Source: Bacteroidales bacterium (lineage in GTDB: Bacteria; Bacteroidota; Bacteroidia; Bacteroidales; WCHB1-69). From it: DNA of 64,000 bases. The notes under the pieces are model-generated. The model ran no database searches, was not told where the DNA came from, and saw only the letters and a program-made list of their open reading frames with translations. A program made the translations under genes and the position numbers. Position 1 is the first letter of the stretch. Every line of letters starts with the position of its first letter. Below are positions 8,151-17,231 of this stretch, piece after piece. Location: the NCBI GenBank assembly GCA_017554325.1, contig JAFZIP010000009.1, forward strand, positions 1 to 64,000, read 5' to 3'.

Positions 8151-9896
8151 TTATTTTTTCAAGATAGAACGGAAAACCTTTTCATCCAGAGTCACTGGAT
8201 ATTTCTCATGCAACTCCTTCAGCCACTGTTTCTCAAGGTAATCCTGATATTTGTTGATAACGGAAGCACGGACCTCTTCCAGCGGTTTGAAAGTGGCTTG
8301 GCCAAGAGAATCCACCGTGGGATAGTCGGTTTTGATGGTCTCATAATATCTCTCCAATGCAGTAGTATCCTCTGCAGCCGCATTCCATACTTTCTTGGAG
8401 TTGATTTCGTACAACAACATGCCGTCATGGAACTCTGCAACCAGATCTCTGTACTCAGGATACTTGGTTTTGAGATGTGCTTTCTCGTAAGCCATGATAT
8501 TCTCGGACACAAAAGTCGGGAATACTTTCTCGAGTACATCCTCAAGAGTGCCATTCAAAGGCATACCTTTGAAACGTGAGAGGAACTGAGCGAATTGTTC
8601 GGCTGTCAGCTTGACATCAGCAAACGTAGCCATCGGGCGCAGCTTTTCGATGCCGGGCAGCTCTTCGGCCTCAACCTTGGTGGAAGAAAAGTAGCTCTCG
8701 GAGAGATTCTTCTTGAAGAACTTCATAGCAGCTTTCTTGCCACTTTCTTCGTAGTTGTATTCATTTTTCAGTTTGGAGATAAAAGAGCTCTGACTCTTAC
8801 GGGATCTGGGATCGCGGGACAGTCTGTTTTTAAGGATATAGCGCCCCTCTTCGTTCATGTTCACATAGATGATGGAATCCAGCTTGAGGAAATGCCAGCC
8901 CATGGATGTGGGCACAGGGTCTGAAACCTCGCCGGGCTGCAAATGAATAGCTGCAGACACATAATTGCCGGGACGTCTGCTTGGGCCGAACGGCATCATG
9001 GCTCCGCCATTATCCTTGGTGGCCAGGTCCTCGGAGAACTCCTCGACCAGCGTAGCAAAATTGGAAGACCCGTCATTAAGGCGGCGTGAAACCTCACGCA
9101 CCTTGTCCATTATCTCCGGCTTGCTGGCACCTGTCAACGCCTGTGTGTCGGCAATGAAGATCTGGGAAAGGTAGATCTGCGACATGGCAGGCACCTTTTC
9201 CTGAACATATACCAGGTGGTAGCCGTACTGGGAACGGACAGGCATAGAGACTTGGCCCACCGGCGTGTTGAACGCAGCGCACTCAAACGGATAGATCATC
9301 TCCAGGACTGAGAAGAATCCCAGTTCTCCGCGATTGCCTCGTTGCATGCGACCGGTCTGCGGGTTCACGAAGTCACGGGCGGACTTGTCCTCCGAATACA
9401 ACACAGCAGCCTCGTTGAAGTCCATGCCTTTCATGATCTTGTCTCTGATCTGCATGATTTTATGATAAGCGGTCAGTGTATCCTTCGGGGTTGCCGTTGT
9501 TCCGCACATCACCAGGATATGGGAAGCGCGCACTTGGATTTTGGCGCGCTCGAAGGCCTCATTCAGCAATTGTTCGCTCACCTCGGTGTCAATCAGGTAT
9601 TGTTGTGCCGACTGGTTTTCATACGAGGCCAGCTCGCGAACAAACGCCGCAGAAGTGTCCATTTTCAATGATTGAGCCTCTAGCACCTTCATTCTGTAAT
9701 TGATGTAAAGATCAAGGTACTCTCTCAAATCCGTCTCCGTGGCAGACGAGAGACTGTTATTCTTCTGATAGGCATTGACAAAAGCCTCTTTGGTGATGTT
9801 TTCACTCCCGACTTTCAGGAGAATGTCGTTGTTATTCTGCGCCAACAGGCTACCAATCGCCAGAATGGCAACCAAGGATAATGCTAATCGTTTCAT
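8151..9896 (-). CDS. Periplasmic peptidyl-prolyl cis-trans isomerase with two parvulin domains (SurA-like)
   Basis: A 581-residue exported foldase. Residues 1-19 form a signal peptide. Residues 23-115 are a SurA_N-like helical region (ILLKVGSENITKEAFVNAY, LDLYINYRMKVLEA). Two parvulin (Rotamase) domains follow: about 117-236 (VRASHILVMCG, ELGFFSVLEMIYPFECAAF, SQYGYHLVYVQEK) and about 242-345 (IYLSQIFIADT, GGAMMPFGP, SMGWHFLKLDSI). A helical C-terminal region with no known domain makes up the rest. The pairing with the following lipoprotein gene suggests an outer-membrane protein chaperone module. A -7-like TATTTTTG lies on the minus strand at 9950-9943. Confidence 0.9.
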   Translation of the reverse strand: MKRLALSLVAILAIGSLLAQNNNDILLKVGSENITKEAFVNAYQKNNSLSSATETDLREYLDLYINYRMKVLEAQSLKMDTSAAFVRELASYENQSAQQYLIDTEVSEQLLNEAFERAKIQVRASHILVMCGTTATPKDTLTAYHKIMQIRDKIMKGMDFNEAAVLYSEDKSARDFVNPQTGRMQRGNRGELGFFSVLEMIYPFECAAFNTPVGQVSMPVRSQYGYHLVYVQEKVPAMSQIYLSQIFIADTQALTGASKPEIMDKVREVSRRLNDGSSNFATLVEEFSEDLATKDNGGAMMPFGPSRRPGNYVSAAIHLQPGEVSDPVPTSMGWHFLKLDSIIYVNMNEEGRYILKNRLSRDPRSRKSQSSFISKLKNEYNYEESGKKAAMKFFKKNLSESYFSSTKVEAEELPGIEKLRPMATFADVKLTAEQFAQFLSRFKGMPLNGTLEDVLEKVFPTFVSENIMAYEKAHLKTKYPEYRDLVAEFHDGMLLYEINSKKVWNAAAEDTTALERYYETIKTDYPTVDSLGQATFKPLEEVRASVINKYQDYLEKQWLKELHEKYPVTLDEKVFRSILKK

Positions 9897-9962
9897 TTTC
9901 TTATAAAAAACTTCTGTACAAATATTCTTTTAAAATGGGGTGCAAAAATAATAAAATATTGC

Positions 9963-12900
9963 CTACTGGAACGCGTTCTCGCTGAGGCCGTCGCCGGAGA
10001 TGGCGAGGCGCGTCATGTAGGACGGGGCCTCCTTGCCGAGGTACTTATCGACATAGATCTTGGCCAAGTACTGACCCAGCATGAAGCCGTGGCCGCGCAT
10101 ACCAACCAACAAGCCATGCTCCGGATCTACAATGTAACGCGGCTCTGTGTAATAACCCGCCCAAGTGGCCTGGAAGCTGACATTCTTCAACTGCGGAATC
10201 CAGTCGATGAACATCTCGGCACACACCTGCAGGAAGTCCTGCGTGTTGTACTTCAGCTCCTTGCCAGCTTGCAACTGCTCGGTGGCAGGCGAAGCACAAC
10301 CGATAATCTGCCCCGTTTCGGCAAACTGCTGTCCGTAAACGGCAGAGAATCCTTTGTACTTGCGGCGGTCAATCAGCATGTCCAAAGAATCGCCATCCTT
10401 GCCCAACATCGGCAAACGATGGGTGATAAATGCCTGGTGCTTAATTGGATACAAACCGAGATACATACCCAACTGCTCCGCAAACTTGTTGGCACTCGGT
10501 CCCAACGAGTTCACAAAATGCTCGCAGTGATACTCCACATACTCCTTGTCGTGCGTGAACACTAACGCCATGAAACCCTTGGCGGTTTTCTGAACCTCAA
10601 CCAGTTTCGTGTCCTCCAACAACACGCCGCCATGCTCAATGGCGATGTTGCGAATGTAGTTGATGGTCGGACCGGGCGTGGCCTGCCAGCACGCATTGGT
10701 GATGCAGGCAGCCTGATAGGTGTTCAGATTCGGGTTGAAATATGGGGAGACCTCCTTCAAGAAGTCTTTCTTATCGACCATGTAGCCATCGCTCCACTCC
10801 AGAGATTTCTCCAGTGCCTTGTAGTTGGCCTCGTCGTGAGCAAATCCCACATAGCGAGTGGGCTTGTAGTTGATATTGGTAACTTTCTGTATTTCCTCAA
10901 AAATCACGCGGTTGTGTTCGGCAATGTCGGCAATTTCGGGCACCGAGAAGCTCGGGCGGCCACCGCCGATACAGCGCCAGGAAGAGCCGCGCTCGGCGTT
11001 GCAGAGCACCACCTTCTTGCCAGCCTCGGCAAAATAGCGGAACAGGCCGCTACCCGTGATACCGCCACCAGCTACGAACACATCGCACTCCACCTTGCGA
11101 GTGGGCTTGCCATTTACATTGGTCACAAACTCCGCTGGCCTGTCGCTCGGGCAAAGCTCGCCGATGTTGAGCTGCGAGGAGAGCGGACCACGCGGGGTGG
11201 CGTCGCCCACGACCTCCACACCATGGCCGGCCAGCAGCAGCTTCACGCGCGGGATGCAGCGCTTGCCACGGCACGGACCCATACCGATGCGGGTGATGTG
11301 CTTCAGCTCATCCACCGAAATGATCTTCTTGCCTTTCACGGCAGCCAAGATGGTCTCAATCTTCACATCGTCGCAATGGCAGACGTATGCAGGATCATCC
11401 TCCTTATTCTCTAATTTCTCCCAATTCAATGGTTTCGGGTATCTCTCTTTCAACACAAAACCGGTAACTTCCATCAAAGCATCGCCCTCAATGGTTAGGG
11501 CTTTCACACGGGCCACGTTGGTCTTGTTTTCGCCCTTGGTGATCTTCTCGATCACACCTTCGCCGATGTTCTCGCCGTTGTCGTTCACGAGATACACTTC
11601 AGCGTTCTCCTCTGCATCGTACTCAAACGGCAGGAAGAGCCAGTTCTTCGGAATGTTATAGCCGAACAGTGCCAGACCAGGGCAGTGGTTCACGCACTTC
11701 ATACAGCCGATACACTTCTCGTAGTCGATTTGCGGCACCGTGTTGGTGGCTAACTTGGTGATGGCGCCTTGCGGGCAGGCGAACGAGCAAGGGTTGCAAG
11801 CGAAACCGTAGAGACAATCGGCCATCACGAACGGTTTGTTCAGGCGGTCGCCGGCAGGACGGTTGGGTTTGTCGAGCACGCGCACAGGATGTTGCTGGGA
11901 GTCGGCATAGTCCTTGGTCACGGCCAGATAATCGTCATAGTTGAAGCGCACGTTCATGGATTGCGCGATCTCCATGGCGGCCTGCTTGCCCCGGAGCACG
12001 GCGCAAGTACCCTCGCCCACACGCGTGGCATCACCCACACCGTAAGTGTTGAGGCCGAAGGTAACCTTGCCCTTCTCCAAAATCAGGTTGTCGGGTTTGA
12101 GACCCGTACAGATGTTGATGAGGTCAATATCTTTGATAACTTGCTCCGTACCAGGAACGGGTTTGAAATTCTTGCATTCGGCAATCACTGCGCCAATCAC
12201 GCCAGTGTGGTCTTCGTTGGGGATGGCTTTCAGCAGCGTATGGGAGGTGATGATGGGGATGCCCAGACGGCGCACACGGTTGGCCTGCACAGGGAAGCCA
12301 CCCTCGTGGTCCATGGCTTCCACGATGGCCACCACCTGCGCACCGGCCTGCATGGCCTGATACGAAGTAAGATAGCCGATGTTGCCCGCACCGATGGTGA
12401 GAATGCGCTTGCCGAGCAGCGTATGTTGCAGATTCATCATTTTTTGCACCACGGCAGCCGTGTAAACGCCCGGCAGGTCGTCGTTCTCGAAAGTGGGCAT
12501 GAACGGGAACGCACCCGTAGCCACCACCAAGTAGTTGGCATCCACGAAATAGATGCTGTTGTCCTCCATATTCTTGACAGCCACGCGCTTGCCTTCGAGG
12601 ATATCCCACACTGTGCTGTTCAGCAGAATGCCGGAGTGGTCGTCACCAGCCAGCATCTTGGCAATGTCGAAGCCACGCATGCCGCCATATTTCTGTTCTT
12701 TCTCGAAGAAGAAGAACTGGTGGGTCTGCATGGTAAACTGGCCGCCGATACGGTCGTTGTTGTCAATTACAATGTTCGGGATATTCAGCTTGTTGAGTTC
12801 CTCGCGGCAGGCCAGTCCGGCAGGGCCGGCACCGATGATGACAACTTGTGTCTTATAGACCTTCGGAGCCTCGGGATTCTTTTTCTTCTCGCTGTTGGGT

Positions 12901-13193
12901 AGATAGTTGTGGGCTATCTCCTCCACTTTCTTCACACCATCTACTTTGGTGATGCAGATGCGCTTCACCTCGCCATCGACGAGCATTTCGCACGCGCCGC
13001 ACTTGCCGATACCGCAGTCCATGCTGCGTTCGCGGCCTGTAAGGCTATGGCTATGGATCGGAAATCCGGCCTGATGCAGCGCGGCAGCAATGGTATAGCC
13101 TTTTTGCGCCTTCACGATTTGGCCTTTGTATTCGAACGACACAATATCGCCGTCCGGAATATCCAGAATAGGGTGATGATGAATCTTGTACAT
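9963..13193 (-). CDS. Fused FAD/iron-sulfur oxidoreductase (HcnA-HcnB-HcnC-like domains in one chain)
   Basis: A 1076-residue protein combining modules usually found as separate subunits. Residues 15-95 form a [2Fe-2S] ferredoxin with C60-x4-C65-x2-C68-x11-C80. Residues 115-440 form a two-dinucleotide flavoprotein (GAGPAG at 121-126 and a second GAGNIG). Around 470-530 there are Cys clusters (C-x4-C-x2-C-x3-C and CIGCMKCVNHCP) for two [4Fe-4S] clusters. Around 625-680 a BFD-like [2Fe-2S] domain reads CHC...GPCRGKRC. From about 705 to the end is a DAO-type FAD oxidase domain (FVAGGGITGSG). The order corresponds to HcnA/HcnB/HcnC or opine and hydroxyproline dehydrogenases, so oxidation of an amino acid or amine is likely; the substrate is unknown. 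It stands alone behind its own promoter. Confidence 0.88.
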   Translation of the reverse strand: MYKIHHHPILDIPDGDIVSFEYKGQIVKAQKGYTIAAALHQAGFPIHSHSLTGRERSMDCGIGKCGACEMLVDGEVKRICITKVDGVKKVEEIAHNYLPNSEKKKNPEAPKVYKTQVVIIGAGPAGLACREELNKLNIPNIVIDNNDRIGGQFTMQTHQFFFFEKEQKYGGMRGFDIAKMLAGDDHSGILLNSTVWDILEGKRVAVKNMEDNSIYFVDANYLVVATGAFPFMPTFENDDLPGVYTAAVVQKMMNLQHTLLGKRILTIGAGNIGYLTSYQAMQAGAQVVAIVEAMDHEGGFPVQANRVRRLGIPIITSHTLLKAIPNEDHTGVIGAVIAECKNFKPVPGTEQVIKDIDLINICTGLKPDNLILEKGKVTFGLNTYGVGDATRVGEGTCAVLRGKQAAMEIAQSMNVRFNYDDYLAVTKDYADSQQHPVRVLDKPNRPAGDRLNKPFVMADCLYGFACNPCSFACPQGAITKLATNTVPQIDYEKCIGCMKCVNHCPGLALFGYNIPKNWLFLPFEYDAEENAEVYLVNDNGENIGEGVIEKITKGENKTNVARVKALTIEGDALMEVTGFVLKERYPKPLNWEKLENKEDDPAYVCHCDDVKIETILAAVKGKKIISVDELKHITRIGMGPCRGKRCIPRVKLLLAGHGVEVVGDATPRGPLSSQLNIGELCPSDRPAEFVTNVNGKPTRKVECDVFVAGGGITGSGLFRYFAEAGKKVVLCNAERGSSWRCIGGGRPSFSVPEIADIAEHNRVIFEEIQKVTNINYKPTRYVGFAHDEANYKALEKSLEWSDGYMVDKKDFLKEVSPYFNPNLNTYQAACITNACWQATPGPTINYIRNIAIEHGGVLLEDTKLVEVQKTAKGFMALVFTHDKEYVEYHCEHFVNSLGPSANKFAEQLGMYLGLYPIKHQAFITHRLPMLGKDGDSLDMLIDRRKYKGFSAVYGQQFAETGQIIGCASPATEQLQAGKELKYNTQDFLQVCAEMFIDWIPQLKNVSFQATWAGYYTEPRYIVDPEHGLLVGMRGHGFMLGQYLAKIYVDKYLGKEAPSYMTRLAISGDGLSENAFQ

Positions 13194-13259
13194 ACGAGTT
13201 GTTTTTGTTGATTATTAACCAGTTGTTGTTTTAATATTTTTTTACTAAAAAAAAGCTGG

Positions 13260-13290
13260 CAAATATACAAAAACAATAATTAAAATACAA
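13260..13290 (-). promoter_or_regulatory. Bacteroidota-type promoter for the fused oxidoreductase
   Basis: Read on the minus strand, a -33-like TTGT (13290-13287) and a -7 element TATATTTG (13267-13260) are about 20 bp apart. They lie about 65 bp upstream of the oxidoreductase start codon, in an AT-rich intergenic stretch (13194-13325) that holds no gene. Confidence 0.6.
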
Positions 13291-13325
13291 TAGGGTAAAA
13301 ATTGCCAAATTTCAAAACAATTTCC

Positions 13326-15248
13326 CTACTCGCTCAACTCCAGCCATTCCATTTCCTTCTCCTCCAATTGCTGTTTGGCCTCGTCGTATGCTCGGTAAAG
13401 CTCACCTGAGTTGATTTCAGTAGCGTATTTGTCGGGTTGCGAGAGTTTGTCTTCAATTTCCGCTACCTTTTGCTGCAACTGTTCCACCTCATCCTCCAAT
13501 TTGCGCAGACGGTTTTTCTTCTTGCGGTCGGCCGCCTCCTGGGCCTTGCGCTGCTCATAGGTTTCCTTGTTGCTGGAAACAACCTTGTCTCCACCACTGG
13601 AAGAAATGGCTGCATTGCGTTGCAACTCATTGAGCGTCTCAATCTTGCGCTGCTGCAAAAAGTCATAGACATCGCCCGTGTAGCCGCGCAACTGCTTGTC
13701 CTTGAACTCGTATGTTTTAGTAGATAAACCTTGAAGAAAGTCTCTGTCGTGCGAAACCAGAATGAGACTGCCCTCGTATTGCAGCAAAGCATTTTTGAGC
13801 ACATCCTTGGAAGGCATGTCCAGATGGTTGGTCGGCTCGTCAAGGATGAGCAGATTGAAGGGCGAAAGCAGCAACTTGGCCAGCGCCAGACGGGCTTTCT
13901 CGCCGCCGGAGAGCACCTTTACTTTCTTTTCGGTGGCTTCCGTGTCGAACAGAAAACTGCCGAGGATGGTTCTTATCTTGGGACGGATGTCGCCCACAGC
14001 CACATCGTCAATAGTCTCAAATACAGTCTTTTCCGGATTCAGCAGTTTGGCTTGGTTCTGGGCATAATAACCAATCACTACTTGGTAGCCAAGTTCCAAT
14101 TGTCCACCTTGCGGTGCCAGCTCGCCCACGATGGCTTTCACCATGGTGGATTTTCCCTCGCCGTTGCGCCCCACGAAAGCCACGCGCTCGCCGCGCTCCA
14201 AGTGGAAGTCAATCTTGTCCAGCACATTCAGCGTGTCATAGCCCAATGAGAGCTGCTTGGCATCCACCACCATGCGCCCGGAGTGCGGCGCTGGCGGAAA
14301 CTTGAAGGTGATGGAAGAAGAGTCGTAGTCGTCAATCTCCACACGATCCATCTTTTCCAGCATCTTGATACGACTCTGCACTTGCCGTGCCTTGGTGGCC
14401 TTGTAGCGAAAACGCTCAATGAAACGTTCGATCTGCGCTATTTGCTGCTGCTGGTTCTCGTAGGCAGCCTGCTGATGCTCAATGCGTTCCAGACGCTGCT
14501 CCACATATTGCGAGTAGCTGCACTTGTAATCCTGGATGGTGCCGCAGGTAATCTCTACCGTACGGTTGGTCACGCGGTCCAGGAATGCGCGGTCATGGGA
14601 AACCAGAATCACACAACCGTCATAGTTGGCCAGATAATCCTCCAGCCACTGGATAGATTCGATGTCGAGATGATTGGTTGGCTCGTCCAGCAGGACAATT
14701 TCGGGTCTCTGGAGCAGGATTTTGCTCAAGCATACGCGCATCTGCCAGCCGTTGCTGAACTCGGCCATGGGACGTTGGAAATCCGTGCGCTTGAAGCCCA
14801 TGCCGGTGAGCACTTTCTCGGCCTCTCCCTCGATCATATTGCCGCCCAGGTGCTGGTGCCGGTCATTGGCGTCCGACAACTGCTGCGCCAGTTGCGCATA
14901 CTCCGCCGACACATAGTCCGTGCGCTCCGACAGCTCGCGCGTGAGCCGCTGGATCTTGCTCTCCAGTTGTTTCACCTCCACAAACGCCGACATGGTCTCC
15001 TCCCACACAGTTTTGTAGGAAGTCTCGGCCAGTTCCTGCGGCAGATAGCCCGTCTTATAGCCCGTGGTGATGACCATGGTGCCAGAAGCAGGCTCCATCT
15101 CGCGATGGATGATTTTGAGCAGCGTGGATTTGCCCGCCCCGTTGTGGCCCACCAGACCGATTCGGTCACGGTCGCCCGCCACAAAGGAAATGTCGCGGAA
15201 CAGGAAGTCGCCAGTGAAGTTGACGGAGAGTTTGTTAATCTGGATCAT
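13326..15248 (-). CDS. ABC-F family ATPase (ribosome-associated)
   Basis: A 640-residue cytoplasmic protein with two ABC nucleotide-binding domains and no membrane segment, as in the ABC-F family (EttA, Uup, YdiF). These proteins bind the ribosomal E site and act on translation or antibiotic tolerance. Domain 1 has Walker A GHNGAGKST and Walker B IVLLDEPTNHLD. The interdomain linker (about 240-310) is charged and helical. Domain 2 has GRNGEGKST, signature LSGGEKARLALAKLLL and LLILDEPTNHLD. A C-terminal coiled coil, rich in Lys/Glu/Gln, fills about 555-640, as in Uup-like members. Which ABC-F subfamily it belongs to cannot be settled by eye. The downstream TTAGAGAT repeat adjoins its start side at 15250. 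Confidence 0.93.
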   Translation of the reverse strand: MIQINKLSVNFTGDFLFRDISFVAGDRDRIGLVGHNGAGKSTLLKIIHREMEPASGTMVITTGYKTGYLPQELAETSYKTVWEETMSAFVEVKQLESKIQRLTRELSERTDYVSAEYAQLAQQLSDANDRHQHLGGNMIEGEAEKVLTGMGFKRTDFQRPMAEFSNGWQMRVCLSKILLQRPEIVLLDEPTNHLDIESIQWLEDYLANYDGCVILVSHDRAFLDRVTNRTVEITCGTIQDYKCSYSQYVEQRLERIEHQQAAYENQQQQIAQIERFIERFRYKATKARQVQSRIKMLEKMDRVEIDDYDSSSITFKFPPAPHSGRMVVDAKQLSLGYDTLNVLDKIDFHLERGERVAFVGRNGEGKSTMVKAIVGELAPQGGQLELGYQVVIGYYAQNQAKLLNPEKTVFETIDDVAVGDIRPKIRTILGSFLFDTEATEKKVKVLSGGEKARLALAKLLLSPFNLLILDEPTNHLDMPSKDVLKNALLQYEGSLILVSHDRDFLQGLSTKTYEFKDKQLRGYTGDVYDFLQQRKIETLNELQRNAAISSSGGDKVVSSNKETYEQRKAQEAADRKKKNRLRKLEDEVEQLQQKVAEIEDKLSQPDKYATEINSGELYRAYDEAKQQLEEKEMEWLELSE

Positions 15249-15249
15249 G

Positions 15250-15300
15250 AAAGATTAGAGATGAGAGATTAGAGTAGAGACGCCATGCATGGCGTCTCTA
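15250..15300. repeat. ATTAGAG repeat followed by a perfect 26-bp AGAGACG palindrome
   Basis: Positions 15250-15274 carry ATTAGAG-type repeats. Positions 15275-15300 form a perfect palindrome with half-site TAGAGACGCCATG. The same AGAGACG core recurs at 16278-16299 and 56019-56042. The palindrome looks like a REP-type element and could also act as a hairpin terminator for the dehydrogenase gene next to it on the minus strand. Confidence 0.7.
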
Positions 15301-15307
15301 TGAAATA

Positions 15308-16255
15308 TTATGCATTTGATAGATTCAGTTCGCGGTATATATTGTTGATTACAATGTCAATACGGTCGTCGAAGGCCTCGCGAGTGGCGTAGCCCACATG
15401 GGGTACAACCACACAGTTGGGGGCGTGCAGCAGCGGATGGTCTGTCGCCAACGGCGGTTCCTTCTCGAAGACGTCGATGCCGGCGCCGGCCAGTTTGCCA
15501 TCGCGGAGTGCCTCTGCCAGCGCGTCCATATCCACCACATTGCCACGGGCAGTGTTGATGAGCACAGCGGTGGGTTTGCACAGGGCCAGGAGTTCGCGCG
15601 AAATCAAATGATGGGTTTCAGCGGTAAGCGGCACGTGCAGCGAAATAATGTCGCTGGTGCGCATCAGCTCTTCGAGGGGCTGATAGTTCACGCCCATGTC
15701 GAGCACCTCCTGCCGCTGGCTCCGGCTCCACGCCACGACCTCGCAGCCGAAGCACTGGAGCAGCTGCGCGGTGCGTGCGCCGATAGCACCCGTGCCCACG
15801 ATGCCCACGCGTTTGCCCCGGAGCTCGCGCCCGAGGAAGTTGTTGCGCGTGCCACTTTGGCGCGTGTCTGCGTCCAACACCGTGATGTGGCGATAAACAT
15901 CAATCATCAAACCGATAGCCAACTCCGCCACGCCCTCCGTAGCATAGCCGGAAGCATTCACCACCTTGATATCGTGTGCTTTACAATAGTCCAAATCAAT
16001 ATGATCCAGACCCGTGAAAGCCACGTCCAACAATTTCAAATTCGGACACTGCGACAACACATCCGCCCCGATCTTGATATTGGAGACGATAATCACGTCC
16101 GCGTCTTTCATTCTTTCCACCAACGTGGCGGCATCTTCCTTCCTGTCTCGATAACACTGAAATTCAAGATTGTGTTTGGCCAGTTGCGCAGCGATTTCTT
16201 GCGCTTTGGCTTCGCTGATGCCAATCGGTTCTACTGCTGTTATTTTCATATTCAT
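15308..16255 (-). CDS. D-isomer-specific 2-hydroxyacid dehydrogenase
   Basis: A 315-residue NAD-dependent oxidoreductase. The Rossmann domain shows GIVGTGAIGARTAQLL. The catalytic trio is visible: Arg in NTARGNVVDMDALAEAL, Glu in GAGIDVFEKEPPL and His in VVPHVGYATREAF. It reduces 2-keto acids to D-2-hydroxyacids or the reverse; the precise substrate (glycerate, lactate, other) cannot be read from sequence. A second Met three codons in (position 16249) is an equally good start. It follows the Omp28-like gene on the same strand, separated by a repeat-containing spacer, so it may have its own transcription unit. Confidence 0.93.
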   Translation of the reverse strand: MNMKITAVEPIGISEAKAQEIAAQLAKHNLEFQCYRDRKEDAATLVERMKDADVIIVSNIKIGADVLSQCPNLKLLDVAFTGLDHIDLDYCKAHDIKVVNASGYATEGVAELAIGLMIDVYRHITVLDADTRQSGTRNNFLGRELRGKRVGIVGTGAIGARTAQLLQCFGCEVVAWSRSQRQEVLDMGVNYQPLEELMRTSDIISLHVPLTAETHHLISRELLALCKPTAVLINTARGNVVDMDALAEALRDGKLAGAGIDVFEKEPPLATDHPLLHAPNCVVVPHVGYATREAFDDRIDIVINNIYRELNLSNA

Positions 16256-16277
16256 TATGTTTTTATCATCATTATCC

Positions 16278-16299
16278 GAGACGCACGGTCGTGCGTCTC
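16278..16299. repeat. AGAGACG-type palindrome (REP-like)
   Basis: GAGACGCACG and its exact complement flank a 2-nt centre. It shares the GAGACG...CGTCTC arms and the flanking CTAC with the palindromes at 15275 and 56019. A second short hairpin (ATTCCGCC-GCA-GGCGGAAT) follows at about 16316-16334. Confidence 0.65.
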
Positions 16300-16343
16300 T
16301 ACCTCACCATCTCACCATTCCGCCGCAGGCGGAATCTCCAACC

Positions 16344-17192
16344 TCACATCACCTTCATCGTCTCCACCTGCAACACATCGCCGGCGGTGCGGTCGTACAG
16401 AATGGCCACCACCGTGCAATTGGCGGGGTTCCAGTCGTGTCCGGACAAGTTGATTTTATGGGCAAGGGTGTAGCCTTTTCCAGTCTCCAAATATCCGTTG
16501 GTATTGAGCAGTGTACCATACGTGCCGTTCAGGCTGGCACGCAGCACATGGTTGTGAACATAGTTTTCGATATACTCCGTGCCGTTCAATTGCGGTTTCA
16601 CGATGCCGTCCTCAATCAGATAGAAGGCAAGGCGAAGCTGATTGGAACAGGGCTCCAGAAGGGTAACCTGCGCATTGGCCTTGAGCATCCCCGTCTGCGC
16701 ATTGTACTCGTTGATGAGCTGGATGGCAGCCAGCGGCTTGCTGCGGTCAACGGCATTGATTTTGGACAACCAGCGGGCTATTCCCCAGCCACCCGGCTCA
16801 GGATAGCGGTTGATGATGGCTGCCGGAATGCCGTCAATGGCAAACTCCTGCTTAAGCTCGTTGCCCACTTCGGTACGGAAATCGTAGGGATATCCTTCAG
16901 CAGCATTTGGGGCGGCCAGTGCGCCGGCATGAATGCCTACTGCCACTAATGTGTCGCCAAAGCGCTCATGCAACTCTTCCAATTTCTGATGCCCACCTGG
17001 ACAATTTGAACAATGATGCCCAGTAAATTCCTCAATCAGCACTTTCCGATACACGCTGCTGACATCCAGGTCAGGGAATGTCACCGTTAGCTGCTCATTT
17101 TCAGAAGGAACCAGATAGGGGCCCTCAATTCTGTCACAGCCAGCAAAAAACGTAGCGGCCAGGACGGTTATGAAAACGAATATCTTTTTCAT
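16344..17192 (-). CDS. Omp28-related lipoprotein with thioredoxin-like CxxC
   Basis: A 282-residue lipoprotein (hydrophobic signal ending FAGC, Cys19). The family hallmark EEFTGHHCSNCPGGH gives a CxxC at C61/C64 in a thioredoxin-like fold (about residues 48-155). A beta-rich C-terminal half follows (about 160-282), as in Porphyromonas Omp28. It is likely anchored in the outer membrane or exposed at the surface. It is the last gene of a TlpA - DUF6029 - Omp28 series on the minus strand; the spacing of about 40 bp to the DUF6029 gene supports one operon. The redox substrate is unknown. Confidence 0.88.
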   Translation of the reverse strand: MKKIFVFITVLAATFFAGCDRIEGPYLVPSENEQLTVTFPDLDVSSVYRKVLIEEFTGHHCSNCPGGHQKLEELHERFGDTLVAVGIHAGALAAPNAAEGYPYDFRTEVGNELKQEFAIDGIPAAIINRYPEPGGWGIARWLSKINAVDRSKPLAAIQLINEYNAQTGMLKANAQVTLLEPCSNQLRLAFYLIEDGIVKPQLNGTEYIENYVHNHVLRASLNGTYGTLLNTNGYLETGKGYTLAHKINLSGHDWNPANCTVVAILYDRTAGDVLQVETMKVM

Positions 17193-17231
17193 TATGATGA
17201 TGTTTTTCTTTTAGATGAAAATTGAAATCTG

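Noticed and set aside
9963..13193. Hydrogen cyanide synthase function
   Set aside because: Domain order resembles HcnABC, but the same modules occur in many amino-acid dehydrogenases and the extra 4Fe-4S sites are atypical; no function is claimed.
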